Under the pieces are notes generated by a model. It worked only from the letters and a program-made list of their open reading frames with translations, was not told the origin of the DNA and did no database searches. Positions 7,541 to 14,916 of a stretch of 38,150 bases of DNA are shown here, one piece after another. Origin of the DNA: Deinococcales bacterium. GTDB taxonomy: Bacteria > Deinococcota > Deinococci > Deinococcales > JAAFIG01. Location: contig JANXTZ010000070.1 in assembly GCA_025352125.1 (NCBI GenBank), forward strand, positions 1 to 38,150, in the 5' to 3' direction. The position numbers were made by a program, and so were the translations under genes. The first letter of the stretch is position 1, and each line of letters opens with the position of its first letter.

Positions 7541-7800
7541 GGAAGCGCAAGTCCCCACCCGAGGAACACTCGGGCAGGGGAGACGAGGTAGAGGTCTTTA
7601 ACGAGATAAGCCAGAAATGGCGAAAAGCGAATCATCTGCGGATGCCTCTCGGGTTCACCCAACCCGCCCGAACAGTTTGGAAACTTTAAAGCCAAAAATC
7701 GTCTGACAACGGCGACATAACCTTTAAACTCTGAACAATACAAAGTGCCTGCGGGAAAACCCGTTGTAAAACGGTCACAACCCAAGCACAGGGAAATCGG
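7541..7800 (+). ncRNA. glmS ribozyme (glucosamine-6-phosphate-activated self-cleaving RNA)
   Basis: The segment upstream of glmS has the ribozyme core elements in order. AAGCGC (7543-7548) is the cleavage site, expected between A7544 and G7545. A long P1 hairpin follows (TCCCC...ACCCGAG/CTCGGG...GGGGA, 7552-7581). Next come GACGAGGTAGAGG (7582-7594) and GCGGATGCCTCTCGGG (7638-7653), the GGAUGCCUC strand of P2. P3 is GGGTT-CACCC-AACCC. A P4-like helix closes with GTGC (7745-7748) and GCAC (7786-7789). In known glmS ribozymes GlcN6P acts as the cofactor and cleavage lowers glmS mRNA. Position 130-390 nt before glmS supports the call. The 3' boundary is approximate. Confidence 0.87.
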
Positions 7801-7904
7801 CGGAACACGCCCCGCCCAAAAAAATTAAAAGTCGTTCAAAACCCGAGCTGGTGCTGGTTTTTTGCAGCCACCGAGCATCTTTTCTGCGGTCATTGCCGTG
7901 TGAT

Positions 7905-7922
7905 ACCTGTCAAATTACAGGT
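7905..7922 (+). promoter_or_regulatory. Hairpin before the glmS ribosome binding site
   Basis: ACCTGT-CAAATT-ACAGGT forms a 6-bp stem ending a few bases before the SD (CAGAGG) and 11 nt before the ATG. It may stabilise the cleaved mRNA or expose the SD; no T-run, so not a terminator. Confidence 0.4.
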
Positions 7923-7933
7923 CAGAGGTTTTC

Positions 7934-9754
7934 ATGTGTGGAATTGTTGGATATGTCGGACCCCGCAACGCGGTTGATGTGCTGATCAACGGACTTTCAA
8001 AACTCGAGTATCGCGGTTACGACAGCGCGGGTGTCGCCGTGAACACCGGCAACCACCTCGAGATCAGGAAAAATGCGGGCAAACTTGGAGTGCTCTCCGA
8101 AGCCTTAAAAGGTCAATCGTTAACCGGAACGCTCGGCATCGGTCACACGCGCTGGGCAACGCATGGACGTCCGAACGATGTCAACGCGCACCCTCACGCC
8201 ACCGAAGATGGCAAGATCGTGATTATTCACAACGGCATCATCGAAAATTACTTGCCATTGAAAGAAAGCCTGATCGCCAAAGGTCACAGCTTCAAATCCG
8301 AAACCGATTCTGAAGTGCTGGCGCACCTGATCGAAGAGCAGTACAAGGGCAACCTCGAGCAGGCGGTACGCACCGCCCTGAAACAGGTGCGCGGCGCTTA
8401 TTCCTTGGTGGTCACACACGCCGACCACCGCGAGATTGTGGCTGCCAGAACCGTCAGTCCACTGGTGATGGGCGTCGGAAACGGCGAGAACTTTCTGGCG
8501 TCCGACGTTCCAGCACTGCTGGCGTACACCAGGGAAGTGATTTTCTTGCACGACGGCGACATGGTGGTGATTCACGAAAACGATTACCGCATCACCGATC
8601 TGGCTGGCAATGAGGTTTCTCGAGAGGTCACGCACATCGAATGGGACGCCGAAGCTGCCGAGAAGGGTGGATTTGACACGTACACCTTGAAAGAAATTTT
8701 TGAACAACCGCAGGCATTGACCAACACCCTTTTGGGACGCCTGCGCGACGAGACGGGCGAAGTTGACTTGGACATCAACCTTGACCCAAAAAGCTTCAAA
8801 CGCATCAGCATTATTGCTTGCGGAACGGCATTTTACGCGGGTCTGGTCGGCGAATACCTGATCGAACAACTCGCACGAATTCCCGTTGAGGTCGATGTCG
8901 CCAGCGAATACCGATATCGTCAGCCATTGGTCAGCGAGAACACCCTGGCAATCGTGATCTCGCAGTCGGGCGAAACCATCGACACCCTGGAAGCCTTGCG
9001 CGAAGCCAAAAAAGACGGTGCAAAAACCTTGGGCGTCATCAACGCCAAAGGCTCGAGCATGACCCGTGAGGTGGACGACGTGCTCTACATTCACTCGGGA
9101 CCCGAAATTGGGGTTGCCAGCACCAAAGTCTATACCAGCATGGTCAGCGCGATGCTGATGCTGGCGCTCTGGCTTGGACGCGCCAGGGGAACGCTTGACA
9201 GCGCCAAAGGCGCAGAACTGATTCATGCCGCCCGAGAATTGCCGCGCCTGGTCGAACAGGCGCTCGAGCCTGAACGCGTCGAAAACATCAAACGGATCGC
9301 CGAAAAGTACAAGAATGCCAGGGATTATTTGTTCCTCGGGCGCGGCGTGAATGCACCGACCGCCTTTGAGGGCGCACTCAAACTCAAAGAACTTAGCTAC
9401 ATTCACGCCGAAGCTTACGCCGCAGGCGAGATGAAACACGGACCAATTGCCCTGATCGACGAAAACCTGCCCGTGGTCGCTATTGCCACCGACAGCTTTT
9501 TACTCGAGAAAACCATTTCCAACATTCAAGAGGTACGCGCCAGGTCAGGACAAGTCATCGCCGTGGTCAGCGACGGCGACACCGACGCCTCGAGACATGC
9601 CGACGATGTGATTTTTGTACCAAAGGCGCACGAGATGGTCAGTCCAATCGTGAACGTGGTGGCGTTGCAATTGCTGGCGTACTTCACCGCAACGACGCTC
9701 GGTAAAGACGTGGACAAACCACGGAATCTGGCAAAATCTGTCACCGTTGAATAA
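7934..9754 (+). CDS. glmS: Glutamine-fructose-6-phosphate aminotransferase (isomerising)
   Basis: A 606-residue enzyme making glucosamine-6-phosphate from fructose-6-phosphate and glutamine, the first step to UDP-GlcNAc and peptidoglycan. The N-terminus MCGIVGYVG exposes Cys2 as the glutaminase nucleophile after Met removal; HTRWATHG and the HNGIIENY loop follow. Two SIS domains occupy about residues 285-425 and 455-600, with SQSGETIDTLEAL and STKVYTSM binding the sugar phosphate. The C-terminus KPRNLAKSVTVE is the canonical end of the family. Length and every motif are normal, so the enzyme should be active. Regulation by the upstream ribozyme is expected: its product GlcN6P would trigger mRNA cleavage. 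A strong terminator follows. Confidence 0.97.
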   Translation: MCGIVGYVGPRNAVDVLINGLSKLEYRGYDSAGVAVNTGNHLEIRKNAGKLGVLSEALKGQSLTGTLGIGHTRWATHGRPNDVNAHPHATEDGKIVIIHNGIIENYLPLKESLIAKGHSFKSETDSEVLAHLIEEQYKGNLEQAVRTALKQVRGAYSLVVTHADHREIVAARTVSPLVMGVGNGENFLASDVPALLAYTREVIFLHDGDMVVIHENDYRITDLAGNEVSREVTHIEWDAEAAEKGGFDTYTLKEIFEQPQALTNTLLGRLRDETGEVDLDINLDPKSFKRISIIACGTAFYAGLVGEYLIEQLARIPVEVDVASEYRYRQPLVSENTLAIVISQSGETIDTLEALREAKKDGAKTLGVINAKGSSMTREVDDVLYIHSGPEIGVASTKVYTSMVSAMLMLALWLGRARGTLDSAKGAELIHAARELPRLVEQALEPERVENIKRIAEKYKNARDYLFLGRGVNAPTAFEGALKLKELSYIHAEAYAAGEMKHGPIALIDENLPVVAIATDSFLLEKTISNIQEVRARSGQVIAVVSDGDTDASRHADDVIFVPKAHEMVSPIVNVVALQLLAYFTATTLGKDVDKPRNLAKSVTVE

Positions 9755-9773
9755 CGCTTAAAATCGGTCTGTA

Positions 9774-9806
9774 AAAAAGTTCGTCAGTATTTCTGGCGAA
9801 CTTTTT
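9774..9806 (+). terminator. glmS intrinsic terminator
   Basis: A 14-bp stem (9774-9787 with 9793-9806, one G-U pair), loop TATTT, with flanking A and T tracts. The A-tract makes it potentially bidirectional. Confidence 0.85.
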
Positions 9807-10094
9807 AGTTCATCTCGAGTCTTCCACGTGCAGGCTCGGGGTGCCAAACCATGGTTTGTGAAGGCGCGAGGTGGAGAGTCACACCATGAACGCAAGGCGC
9901 AGAGATTGCGAGAACCGCCGCTTAAACACCACGGTGCCTGCAATTTAAGATGGGTCAACAAAATTTAAAAGGACCCTCGCTGCCTTATTCAGCTTGGATT
10001 CAGAAAGCTGACAGATGCCTGTTGGTTCGGTTTACTACAGTGACCTTGAAATTCAATAGATTAGGAACGCCAAGTTCCAATTTGAGGAGAAGAC
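9807..10094. other. Spacer before the sorbosone-dehydrogenase-like gene
   Basis: No gene is supported here. The stretch contains a perfect 14-bp palindrome CAAACCATGGTTTG (9845-9858), a possible operator. It ends with an SD (GAGGAG) before the ATG at 10095. A convincing -35/-10 pair is not visible. Confidence 0.4.
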
Positions 10095-11444
10095 ATGAAA
10101 ACTTGGTTAGTTGGTCCCGCATTGGCAGTCGTTGGCGCGTTGGGCATCGCGTTCGGAGGTCCACCAGGAGATGGTCCAGTGACCGTGACCGGAACCACCC
10201 TCGAGCCTACGCCGCTCGCCTTTCAAGAGGTGCTGCTCAAACGCCTGAAAGTACCGAGCGGCTTTTCAATCAAGGTTTGGGCAAAGGACTTGAAAAATGC
10301 CCGTTGGATGCAGGTCATGCCCAACGGCGACGTGTACCTTTCAAGGCGCGAACAGGGTGACATTCTGTTGCTCCGCGACAAAAACCGCGATGGGGTTGTG
10401 GACGCACGCATGACGGTGGCGCTGAACATCAAATTGGCGCACGGTTTGGCTGTCAGGGACGGTAAGCTCTATATCGTTGCCGACCATTTTGTGTACACCG
10501 CCAAAATTCGTTACGATGGCACACTGGACACCCCGCAAGCGATCATCAGCGATTTGCCAGATTCTGGACAACACACCGCGCGTACCATTGGTTTTGGACC
10601 TGATGGCATGATGTACATTTCGGTTGGCAGCACTTGCAACAACTGTCAAGATTCCAATCCAGAAAACGCGACACTGGTGCGTGCCATGCCCGACGGGTCG
10701 GGACGCAATGTTTATGCCAAGGGTTTACGACATCTGGTCGGTTTTGGTTGGCATCCCGTCACCAAAGAACTTTGGGGATTTGATCATGGTTCAGATTGGC
10801 GCGGCGACGACCAGCCACCCGAAGAATTCAATCGCGTCATTTTGAACGGACATTACGGCTGGCCCTATTGTTACGCCAATCGACAGGTGGACCGTGTGGC
10901 GTACTTTGATCCTCCGAACTCCACCAAAGCCGCCTTCTGTCCGACAACCATCGGCTCGACGTTGACCTATACCGCCCACGCCGCACCGATAGGGTTCACT
11001 TTCTACCGCGCCAATCCTGCCACCCAAGCCTCGTTTCCAGCCAGCTTTCAAAATGATGCCTTCGCCGGAATGCGAGGTTCATGGAACCGTTCACAACCAA
11101 GTGGTTATGAGGTGGTTCGGGTCAGGTTCAATGAAAAGAATCAACCGGTCGCCATTGAACCTTTCGTCACCGGCTGGTTGATTCCTGCCAACGAAGTCAG
11201 TGCGGCAACGCTAAATCAAGCCTCAACGACTGCCGATACCACCACAGCTTCAAGTGATGCTTCGGTAACAACTTCGGGCGTTGATGTTGGTGCCAAAGCT
11301 GCGACCCCCGCCGAAAAAGAGGAGGCGGTACGTCCAGCCCAATTTGGACGAATCGCCGGTGTGCCAGTCTGGACCGATGGTTCTCTGCTGATTGCCGAAG
11401 ATCAAAACGGCATCATTTACCGTGTGATCTATACCGGAAAATGA
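10095..11444 (+). CDS. Sorbosone/glucose dehydrogenase-like beta-propeller, exported
   Basis: A 449-residue protein with an N-terminal hydrophobic export signal (TWLVGPALAVVGALGIAFGG). The rest is a PQQ-dependent sugar dehydrogenase-type propeller (GSDH/L-sorbosone dehydrogenase family): VPSGFSIKVWAKDLKNARWM opens the fold. GHTARTIG-like (GQHTARTIGFGPDGMMYISVGS), KGLRHLVGFGWHP, and WGFDHGSDWRGDDQPPEEFNRV are the characteristic blade motifs. A CNNC pair and a low-complexity Thr/Ser/Ala insertion (about residues 377-405) lie before the final blade. It may oxidise an aldose in the periplasm with PQQ, but no PQQ genes are in the window and a non-enzymatic role is possible. Start ATG has SD GAGGAG. 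The SOD-propeller gene follows after 67 bp. Confidence 0.82.
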   Translation: MKTWLVGPALAVVGALGIAFGGPPGDGPVTVTGTTLEPTPLAFQEVLLKRLKVPSGFSIKVWAKDLKNARWMQVMPNGDVYLSRREQGDILLLRDKNRDGVVDARMTVALNIKLAHGLAVRDGKLYIVADHFVYTAKIRYDGTLDTPQAIISDLPDSGQHTARTIGFGPDGMMYISVGSTCNNCQDSNPENATLVRAMPDGSGRNVYAKGLRHLVGFGWHPVTKELWGFDHGSDWRGDDQPPEEFNRVILNGHYGWPYCYANRQVDRVAYFDPPNSTKAAFCPTTIGSTLTYTAHAAPIGFTFYRANPATQASFPASFQNDAFAGMRGSWNRSQPSGYEVVRVRFNEKNQPVAIEPFVTGWLIPANEVSAATLNQASTTADTTTASSDASVTTSGVDVGAKAATPAEKEEAVRPAQFGRIAGVPVWTDGSLLIAEDQNGIIYRVIYTGK

Positions 11445-11511
11445 AAACTCGAGCTTCGAAAATTGTTTGGTTTTAGGCACTTCTCGCTTTTGGAATTGAC
11501 TGGAGAAAACT

Positions 11512-13032
11512 GTGGAAAAAGACTTGACGCCTGATGTGACCGAGCCTCAATTGAAAACGAGTTTGGACCAACCTGAAACGCCAGGGCGCACCGTCCGTAC
11601 AGGCGTCATCGCACTGGGCATAATCTTGATTGGAATTGCCATTTATGCTTATACCAGCGCCGCTTTTCAACTTCCCGAGGTCAAAGGCATATTTCAAAGT
11701 CCGTCGGGTTCAAAACTTGGCACGGTTGTTATGAAGACGATTGACAATGGTGTGTTGATCACTGTTGATGCGCTTGGTTTAAAACCTGGTTTGCACGGTT
11801 TGCACGTTCACACGGTTGGAAATTGTGCCAAAGCCGCCGATCCTGGCACGGGTGAGGTGATCGCGTTTGGGGCGGCGGCTGGACATTTTGACCCGTTTGA
11901 TACCCGCAATCACGGCTCGCCGACCGATGATCCGAAATTGCGTCACGCGGGCGTACTGCCAAACCTTGAGGTGCAGGCGGACGGCACTGGGCATCTGGAA
12001 TTTGTGACCTCCAAACTCAGCATTTTGGGTTCCCTCAATGGCGTTGCTGACCGCGCAATCGTGATTCATGCCAACACCGACGATTTTGAAACCGATCCCT
12101 CTGGTAATTCTGGCGCTCGAGTTGCCTGCGCCGAACTTCGTCCGTCAGATACGGTGGTCACAACCCGTTACAAACTGCCCAGCACCGACGCTTTTCCAGA
12201 GGGCATTGCGGTCGATTCAAAGCGCGGGGTGATCCTGTCTGGCGCAGCTAATGGTGGAGACATCTGGCAAATTCAGTTGACATCGGGTAAAGCCAGTCCA
12301 TTTGCCCTCGGTGGTTCACCAGGTCGCACTGTGGCGCTTGGAATGCACCTGGACAACAGGCGACGTTTGTTTGTGGCGGGCGGTGGCACTGGAAGGGTGG
12401 CAGTCCTGAATGCCGATACTGGAGCCGTGGTGCGGATCCTCGAAGCGCCACCGCTGCCAAAAGGACCTCAAACATTTATCAACGACCTAACCATCACCCC
12501 AAACGCCATTTTCGTCACCGATTCATTCAGACCAGTCATCTACCGTGCTCGAATTGGTGTAATGAACGTGGGCAACCTCGAGCCTTGGTTGAGGCTCACC
12601 GGAACGCCAGTGCAGTATCAGGATGGAACAAACCTGAACGGCATTGTCTCGAGTCCCGACGGTCGGTATTTGCTGACGGTGCAAAGCAACACGGGCAAAT
12701 TGTTTCGAATCAATACGGGCACCCGAGCCATCAACGAGGTGAATTTGGCGGGCAAACGTTTGACGGGCGGTGATGGTCTGGTTCTTAGCGGACAGACGTT
12801 GTACGTTGTTCGCAATGCCGAATCTCGAATCGAGCGCGTGGATTTGAAAAACGCTTACGCCTCTGGTCGTCTGGTGGCAACGCGGACAGACGGGGATTTC
12901 CGTTTTCCAACCACCGCCGCCTTGTATCAAAACAGGCTTTTGGTCGTGAACGGACAACTCGACAAGCAACGCAATCCTCCACCAGTTCTACCCTTCACCA
13001 TCGTATCCGTACCCCCACCAAGCACGAAGTAA
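11512..13032 (+). CDS. Membrane-anchored Cu/Zn-SOD-like domain fused to a beta-propeller
   Basis: A 506-residue protein starting at GTG after SD TGGAG. Residues about 30-50 form one membrane anchor, so the rest is outside the cytoplasm. Residues 55-212 form a Cu/Zn superoxide dismutase domain. His98, His100, His125 and His186 fit the copper site. His125, His134 and His145 fit the zinc site, but the fourth zinc ligand, normally Asp in HAGD, is Val148 (HAGVLPN). Cys105/Cys206 and Arg203 match the disulfide and active-site Arg. From about residue 222 the chain is an SMP-30/gluconolactonase-like propeller (FPEGIAVDSKRG, INDLTITPNAIFVTD, LNGIVSSPDGRYL). The fusion and the missing zinc ligand are unusual; catalytic competence is uncertain. 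A possible partner is the preceding propeller enzyme. Confidence 0.85.
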   Translation: MEKDLTPDVTEPQLKTSLDQPETPGRTVRTGVIALGIILIGIAIYAYTSAAFQLPEVKGIFQSPSGSKLGTVVMKTIDNGVLITVDALGLKPGLHGLHVHTVGNCAKAADPGTGEVIAFGAAAGHFDPFDTRNHGSPTDDPKLRHAGVLPNLEVQADGTGHLEFVTSKLSILGSLNGVADRAIVIHANTDDFETDPSGNSGARVACAELRPSDTVVTTRYKLPSTDAFPEGIAVDSKRGVILSGAANGGDIWQIQLTSGKASPFALGGSPGRTVALGMHLDNRRRLFVAGGGTGRVAVLNADTGAVVRILEAPPLPKGPQTFINDLTITPNAIFVTDSFRPVIYRARIGVMNVGNLEPWLRLTGTPVQYQDGTNLNGIVSSPDGRYLLTVQSNTGKLFRINTGTRAINEVNLAGKRLTGGDGLVLSGQTLYVVRNAESRIERVDLKNAYASGRLVATRTDGDFRFPTTAALYQNRLLVVNGQLDKQRNPPPVLPFTIVSVPPPSTK

Positions 13033-13048
13033 TGTGTTGAATGAAAGC

Positions 13049-13090
13049 AATTTCAGCCTCGAGAAATGTGCTCGAGGCTGAAATTTTAAA
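13049..13090 (+). terminator. Intrinsic terminator with CTCGAG in both arms
   Basis: A 15-bp perfect stem (13049-13063 with 13071-13085), loop AAATGTG, then a T-rich tail. As at 3284, each arm contains CTCGAG. It separates the SOD fusion from the convergent hydrolase gene. Confidence 0.82.
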
Positions 13091-13141
13091 TCTGGCTTGA
13101 ATAGACTTGCAACTCTAACGTCAGAGGAACGAACGCAAGCT

Positions 13142-14119
13142 TTACGGTTGTGCTTTCAAATAACGGTCAAAGAATGCCACGCTGCGCCGCATTGCCACGC
13201 CAAAACTTTGCGATAAATTGTGGTCGGTTCGTGGGTACGTGAACAACTCGACTGGACTTTTGACCGCCTTTAATTCTGCCGCCAGAATTCTCGAGAAACT
13301 TACCGGCACAACCGTATCGCTCAGTCCATGATGCAATTGAATTGGCACAATGGGTTTGGTGATAAACGTGTTCGCACTGAGCGCATTCCAAAACGCAGGA
13401 TTTTCTTTTGGGCTGCCATAAATGGCATATAATTTCTGCCGCTCGAGCATGTAACGTTTGTATCGCGCATTTTCGGCTTGGGTTCTCGAGTTGAAAAACT
13501 TAAAAATCTCGAGATGCGGCGCGACCACACCGCCCCAAATGACGGCTGCCTTCGCACCAGAACCCAAAATTAAAGCCCGCAGCGTCAAATATCCGCCCAT
13601 GCTGTGACCCCACAATCCAACTCGAGCAGGATTAACTTGCTTTAAAGTCTTGACGCTCGAAATGGCGTTCATGACATCGATGGTGTACCCCGCCGACGTG
13701 TACGCGCTCGAGGATTTCCCCTGGGAAAAACCGTGACCGCGATAATCTGGCTTAAAAACGATGTAACCATTCTTGGCAAAACCAGCCTGATACGCCAGGT
13801 ATTTTTCGGTGGTGCGGTATTGTTCTGGTGGAATATACCCATGGTTAAAGACGATTACTGGGAACCCATTTATTGGTGCTTTGGCGTTCGGAATTGTCAA
13901 GAGCGCCAGAATTTTAAGACCGTCAGATTGATAGCTGGCAATCCACTGACGGTAATTGACACCGTTTGCCAGTTGTCTCTCGAGCTTGATATTGCTGCCA
14001 GGATAAGCCCTGGCTCTTAACGCCACAATGCTGTTCGGGTGCGTGCTCGGGTCAGGAAAAATCCGAGCCGCCAAAGCGATGGTACTCAACAACAAGACCG
14101 CCAGCAGAATCCTTTTCAT
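13142..14119 (-). CDS. Secreted alpha/beta hydrolase (S9/dienelactone-hydrolase-like)
   Basis: A 325-residue hydrolase with a signal peptide (MKRILLAVLLLSTIALAA). The catalytic triad is visible: Ser173 in GHSMGG, Asp268 in HGLSDTVVP and His300 in RTDHNLS. The oxyanion region HGY (93-95) and the YRGHG turn (126-130) precede it. The fold resembles prolyl oligopeptidase-type C-terminal domains and dienelactone hydrolases but lacks a propeller, so it is more likely an esterase or short-peptide hydrolase than an oligopeptidase. Substrate is unknown. The gene is monocistronic, convergent with the SOD fusion, and has no SD; a TATCAT (minus strand) 13 nt before the ATG may be its -10. Confidence 0.82.
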   Translation of the reverse strand: MKRILLAVLLLSTIALAARIFPDPSTHPNSIVALRARAYPGSNIKLERQLANGVNYRQWIASYQSDGLKILALLTIPNAKAPINGFPVIVFNHGYIPPEQYRTTEKYLAYQAGFAKNGYIVFKPDYRGHGFSQGKSSSAYTSAGYTIDVMNAISSVKTLKQVNPARVGLWGHSMGGYLTLRALILGSGAKAAVIWGGVVAPHLEIFKFFNSRTQAENARYKRYMLERQKLYAIYGSPKENPAFWNALSANTFITKPIVPIQLHHGLSDTVVPVSFSRILAAELKAVKSPVELFTYPRTDHNLSQSFGVAMRRSVAFFDRYLKAQP

Positions 14120-14168
14120 GCTTTATGGTGCAATGATATGCCAATCAACACAAGCTCGAGCATCACAC

Positions 14169-14597
14169 TTAAACCTCGAGCCAGGGGTTGACCAATCTTA
14201 TGGGTAGAGATTTGAAGTCATTGGTATTGCGAGTTGCCACGACCAAACCATGCACGTAAGCAATCGCCGCAATTTGCGAGTCTGTGACAGTTAACGACGT
14301 ACCATTCTTGCGATTTTCACCTGCCCAACGTCCGTAAACTCGAGCGACAGTGGTATCGAAGGGCAAGATACGGTTTGTGAACTTGACCAGAACCACAGTT
14401 TCAAGCCAAGTTTGTAACCTCTCAGCTTTCTCGAGATCACGCTGTTGATGAATGCCCGCTTCGATTTCGGCAATGGTAAAACTTGACAGGTACAAGTGGC
14501 TTACTGGTTGTGAATAAAACCAATTTTCGACGTTTGCATCGGGGACTTTTTTCTGCAATTCGCTGATGGTGTTGGTGTCCAGCAAATAATCAATCAT
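14169..14597 (-). CDS. vapC: PIN-domain toxin, VapC/FitB type
   Basis: A 142-residue ribonuclease toxin. The ATG at 14597 is chosen because MIDYLLDTNT is the canonical PIN start and it overlaps the antitoxin stop by 8 bp (ATGATTGA). The acidic Mg-binding residues are present: Asp7 (LLDTNTISE), Glu44 (IAEIEAGI), Asp106 (TVTDSQIAA) and Asp127 (ATRNTNDF). VapC toxins cut tRNA or rRNA when freed from the antitoxin. The sequence is intact, so the pair is probably functional. The frame is open upstream to 14729 but that part overlaps the antitoxin and has no PIN features. Confidence 0.9.
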   Translation of the reverse strand: MIDYLLDTNTISELQKKVPDANVENWFYSQPVSHLYLSSFTIAEIEAGIHQQRDLEKAERLQTWLETVVLVKFTNRILPFDTTVARVYGRWAGENRKNGTSLTVTDSQIAAIAYVHGLVVATRNTNDFKSLPIRLVNPWLEV

Positions 14598-14850
14598 CAA
14601 AATTGATCTCTCGAGGTACAGCTTGAAGGCGTTCAAACGGGTCTGGGTCATCTTCCTCAAGAACTGGGTCAAGTGGTCGCAGTGCATCCCAAGCGTTTTC
14701 TTGAGGTAATAAATTCTGGTATGCCTCAAACGACATCACCACTGCCGTTTTTTTACCGTGCTTGGTGACCACTTGTGGTTCGGTTTGAGCCAGTTCGATG
14801 ACTTCACTGAACTGGGTTTTTGCATCATTGAGTGCCCAAATTTTTTCCAT
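14590..14850 (-). CDS. Phd/YefM-family antitoxin
   Basis: An 86-residue antitoxin. The N-terminal Phd/YefM DNA-binding fold is seen in IWALNDAKTQFSEVIELAQTEPQVVTKHGKKTAVVMSFEAYQNLL, and the acidic, Pro-rich C-terminus (LEEDDPDPFERLQ) is the likely toxin-wrapping segment. The start ATG follows GGGGAGAA. It precedes and overlaps the PIN toxin, the normal order for such modules. A 23-bp palindrome directly before the gene is the likely site of autorepression. Confidence 0.9.
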   Translation of the reverse strand: MEKIWALNDAKTQFSEVIELAQTEPQVVTKHGKKTAVVMSFEAYQNLLPQENAWDALRPLDPVLEEDDPDPFERLQAVPREINFDD

Positions 14851-14859
14851 TTCTCCCCA

Positions 14860-14882
14860 ATTCTGGTTGAATCAACCAGAAT
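14860..14882 (-). promoter_or_regulatory. Operator palindrome of the toxin-antitoxin operon
   Basis: A 23-bp perfect inverted repeat (arms ATTCTGGTTGA / TCAACCAGAAT around one base), ending 9 nt upstream of the antitoxin ATG. A -10-like TATTCT overlaps its far arm on the minus strand, so repressor binding would block RNA polymerase. Confidence 0.7.
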
Positions 14883-14916
14883 AAAGGATACAACCTCGAG
14901 CCTCAAACGACAAACT

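Noticed and set aside
7541..7800. RNase P RNA as an explanation of the structured region before glmS
   Set aside because: The conserved RNase P segments (GAGGAAAGTCC and ACAGAA) are missing, while the glmS ribozyme core is in order and next to glmS.
8120..9439. A 439-codon open frame antisense to glmS
   Set aside because: It lies wholly opposite an unmistakable glmS, its translation resembles no family, and long antisense frames are expected opposite genes with this codon bias.
9758..9961. A 67-codon minus-strand open frame after glmS
   Set aside because: It covers the glmS terminator, has no SD and no recognisable product.
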